In this document: positions 6,230-6,421 of the stretch, in pieces
How the letters are laid out: each line of letters starts with the position of its first letter
Position numbering within the stretch: the stretch's first letter is position 1
Origin: Acidobacteriota bacterium
GTDB lineage: Bacteria > Acidobacteriota > UBA890
DNA: 6,421 bases
Direction of reading: 5' to 3'
NCBI GenBank assembly: GCA_002722645.1
Contig: PBML01000018.1
Span: 38,259-44,679, forward strand
Program-made: the position numbers and the translations under genes
The notes under the pieces: generated by a model
What the model was told of the DNA's origin: nothing
What the model saw: the letters and a program-made list of their open reading frames with translations, nothing else
Database searches by the model: none

Positions 6230-6349
6230 GCAGCTTTGCGGTCTCGATTAGCGGACCGGCTTCGTCGCGCAGCTGGTTCAGTTTGTCCGAGAGTCGACCT
6301 ACGGGTCAAGCGTTCGTCAGTGCCCACGTAATGAGTAAGGAGTGCCACC

Positions 6350-6421
6350 ATGGCCGCACCAGTACGCGTCGCTCTTTTCGGTAACTCTCACGCGGAAGCC
6401 GTACAGCTGCCGGCACTGGCG
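6350..6421 (+). CDS. Gfo/Idh/MocA-like oxidoreductase, N-terminal fragment (runs off the window)
   Basis: Only the first 24 codons are present. The translation, VRVALFGNSHAEAVQLPALA after the opening MAAP, has the first Rossmann beta strand and a turn followed by QLPAL, as at the N-terminus of Gfo/Idh/MocA sugar- and cyclitol-type dehydrogenases. The nucleotide-binding turn reads GNSHAE rather than the classical GxGxxG, a variant I recall from some members. AAGGAG at 6337-6342, 7 bases before the ATG, is the strongest ribosome binding site in the window and makes this a real gene start. It is divergent from the aldolase gene. Its substrate cannot be inferred from this much sequence; a sugar-type dehydrogenase would favour a carbohydrate rather than a hydroxyproline context. 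Confidence 0.55.
   Translation, partial: MAAPVRVALFGNSHAEAVQLPALA

Larger units (their letters stand above)
6153..6305 (-). pseudogene. 5'-truncated remnant of an unidentified gene upstream of the aldolase gene
   Basis: Read on the minus strand, 6305 to 6153 is a 50-codon open stretch ending in TAA. Its translation looks like real protein: an amphipathic start, LSDKLNQLRDEAGPLIETA, then KLHDYPKPDTV and a basic tail VHKTPK. The stop lies 9 bases before the ATG of the DHDPS-superfamily gene, with that gene's ribosome binding site in between, as in a coupled operon. There is no ATG, GTG or TTG in the frame, and an in-frame TGA (6306-6308) closes it upstream. Just beyond lie the ribosome binding site and start of an opposite-strand gene at 6350. 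I read it as the C-terminal end of a former operon partner cut off near 6305. I do not recognise the family. It could also be a chance open frame in an intergenic region, or the end of a gene broken by a frameshift. Confidence 0.4.

Noticed and set aside
1..6421. CRISPR arrays, tRNA or rRNA genes, insertion-sequence ends, cobalamin riboswitch upstream of the receptor
   Set aside because: Looked for on both strands. There are no regularly spaced repeats, cloverleaf sequences, transposase motifs, terminal inverted repeats or B12-box-like elements.

Overview
The window looks like an accessory catabolic region of a Gram-negative bacterium, most likely a free-living proteobacterium. The evidence is an outer-membrane TonB-dependent receptor, Shine-Dalgarno-led genes of moderately high GC, and GTG as well as ATG starts. 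The sequence alone does not support a genus.

Layout: 1-407 holds no assignable gene. A TonB-dependent receptor (408-2342, +) has a signal peptide and an N-terminal plug. A 281-bp gap carries a small terminator-like hairpin and a possible promoter. Next come an aldehyde dehydrogenase of the alpha-ketoglutaric semialdehyde dehydrogenase (KGSADH) type (2624-4225, +) and, 41 bp later, an ornithine cyclodeaminase / mu-crystallin family protein (4267-5217, +). A dihydrodipicolinate-synthase superfamily aldolase/dehydratase (5223-6143, -) converges on the latter, with only 5 bp between the stop codons. Upstream of that minus-strand gene is an open, protein-like stretch that ends 9 bp before its start codon but has no start of its own (6153-6305, -), probably the tail of a truncated gene. 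It contains a 20-bp-period tandem repeat. At the right edge the first 24 codons of a Gfo/Idh/MocA-like oxidoreductase begin on the + strand (6350 onward).

How the genes may work together: a DHDPS-superfamily enzyme that forms alpha-ketoglutaric semialdehyde, a dehydrogenase that oxidises it to alpha-ketoglutarate, and an OCD-family imine reductase are together the signature of hydroxyproline breakdown. In that scheme the DHDPS-like protein would be a delta1-pyrroline-4-hydroxy-2-carboxylate deaminase, the ALDH would be KGSADH, and the OCD-like protein could be a delta1-pyrroline-2-carboxylate reductase of the trans-3-hydroxyproline branch. The aldolase also lacks the DHDPS substrate arginine. 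The best competing reading is oxidative pentose or uronic-acid catabolism, which also runs through alpha-ketoglutaric semialdehyde and also uses DHDPS-superfamily dehydratases and Gfo/Idh-type enzymes. The diagnostic hydroxyproline racemase and D-hydroxyproline oxidase/dehydrogenase are not in the window. No clearly new biological system was found. The most unusual spots are the truncated reading frame with its tandem repeat at 6153-6305 and the linkage of a TonB-dependent receptor to this catabolic set.
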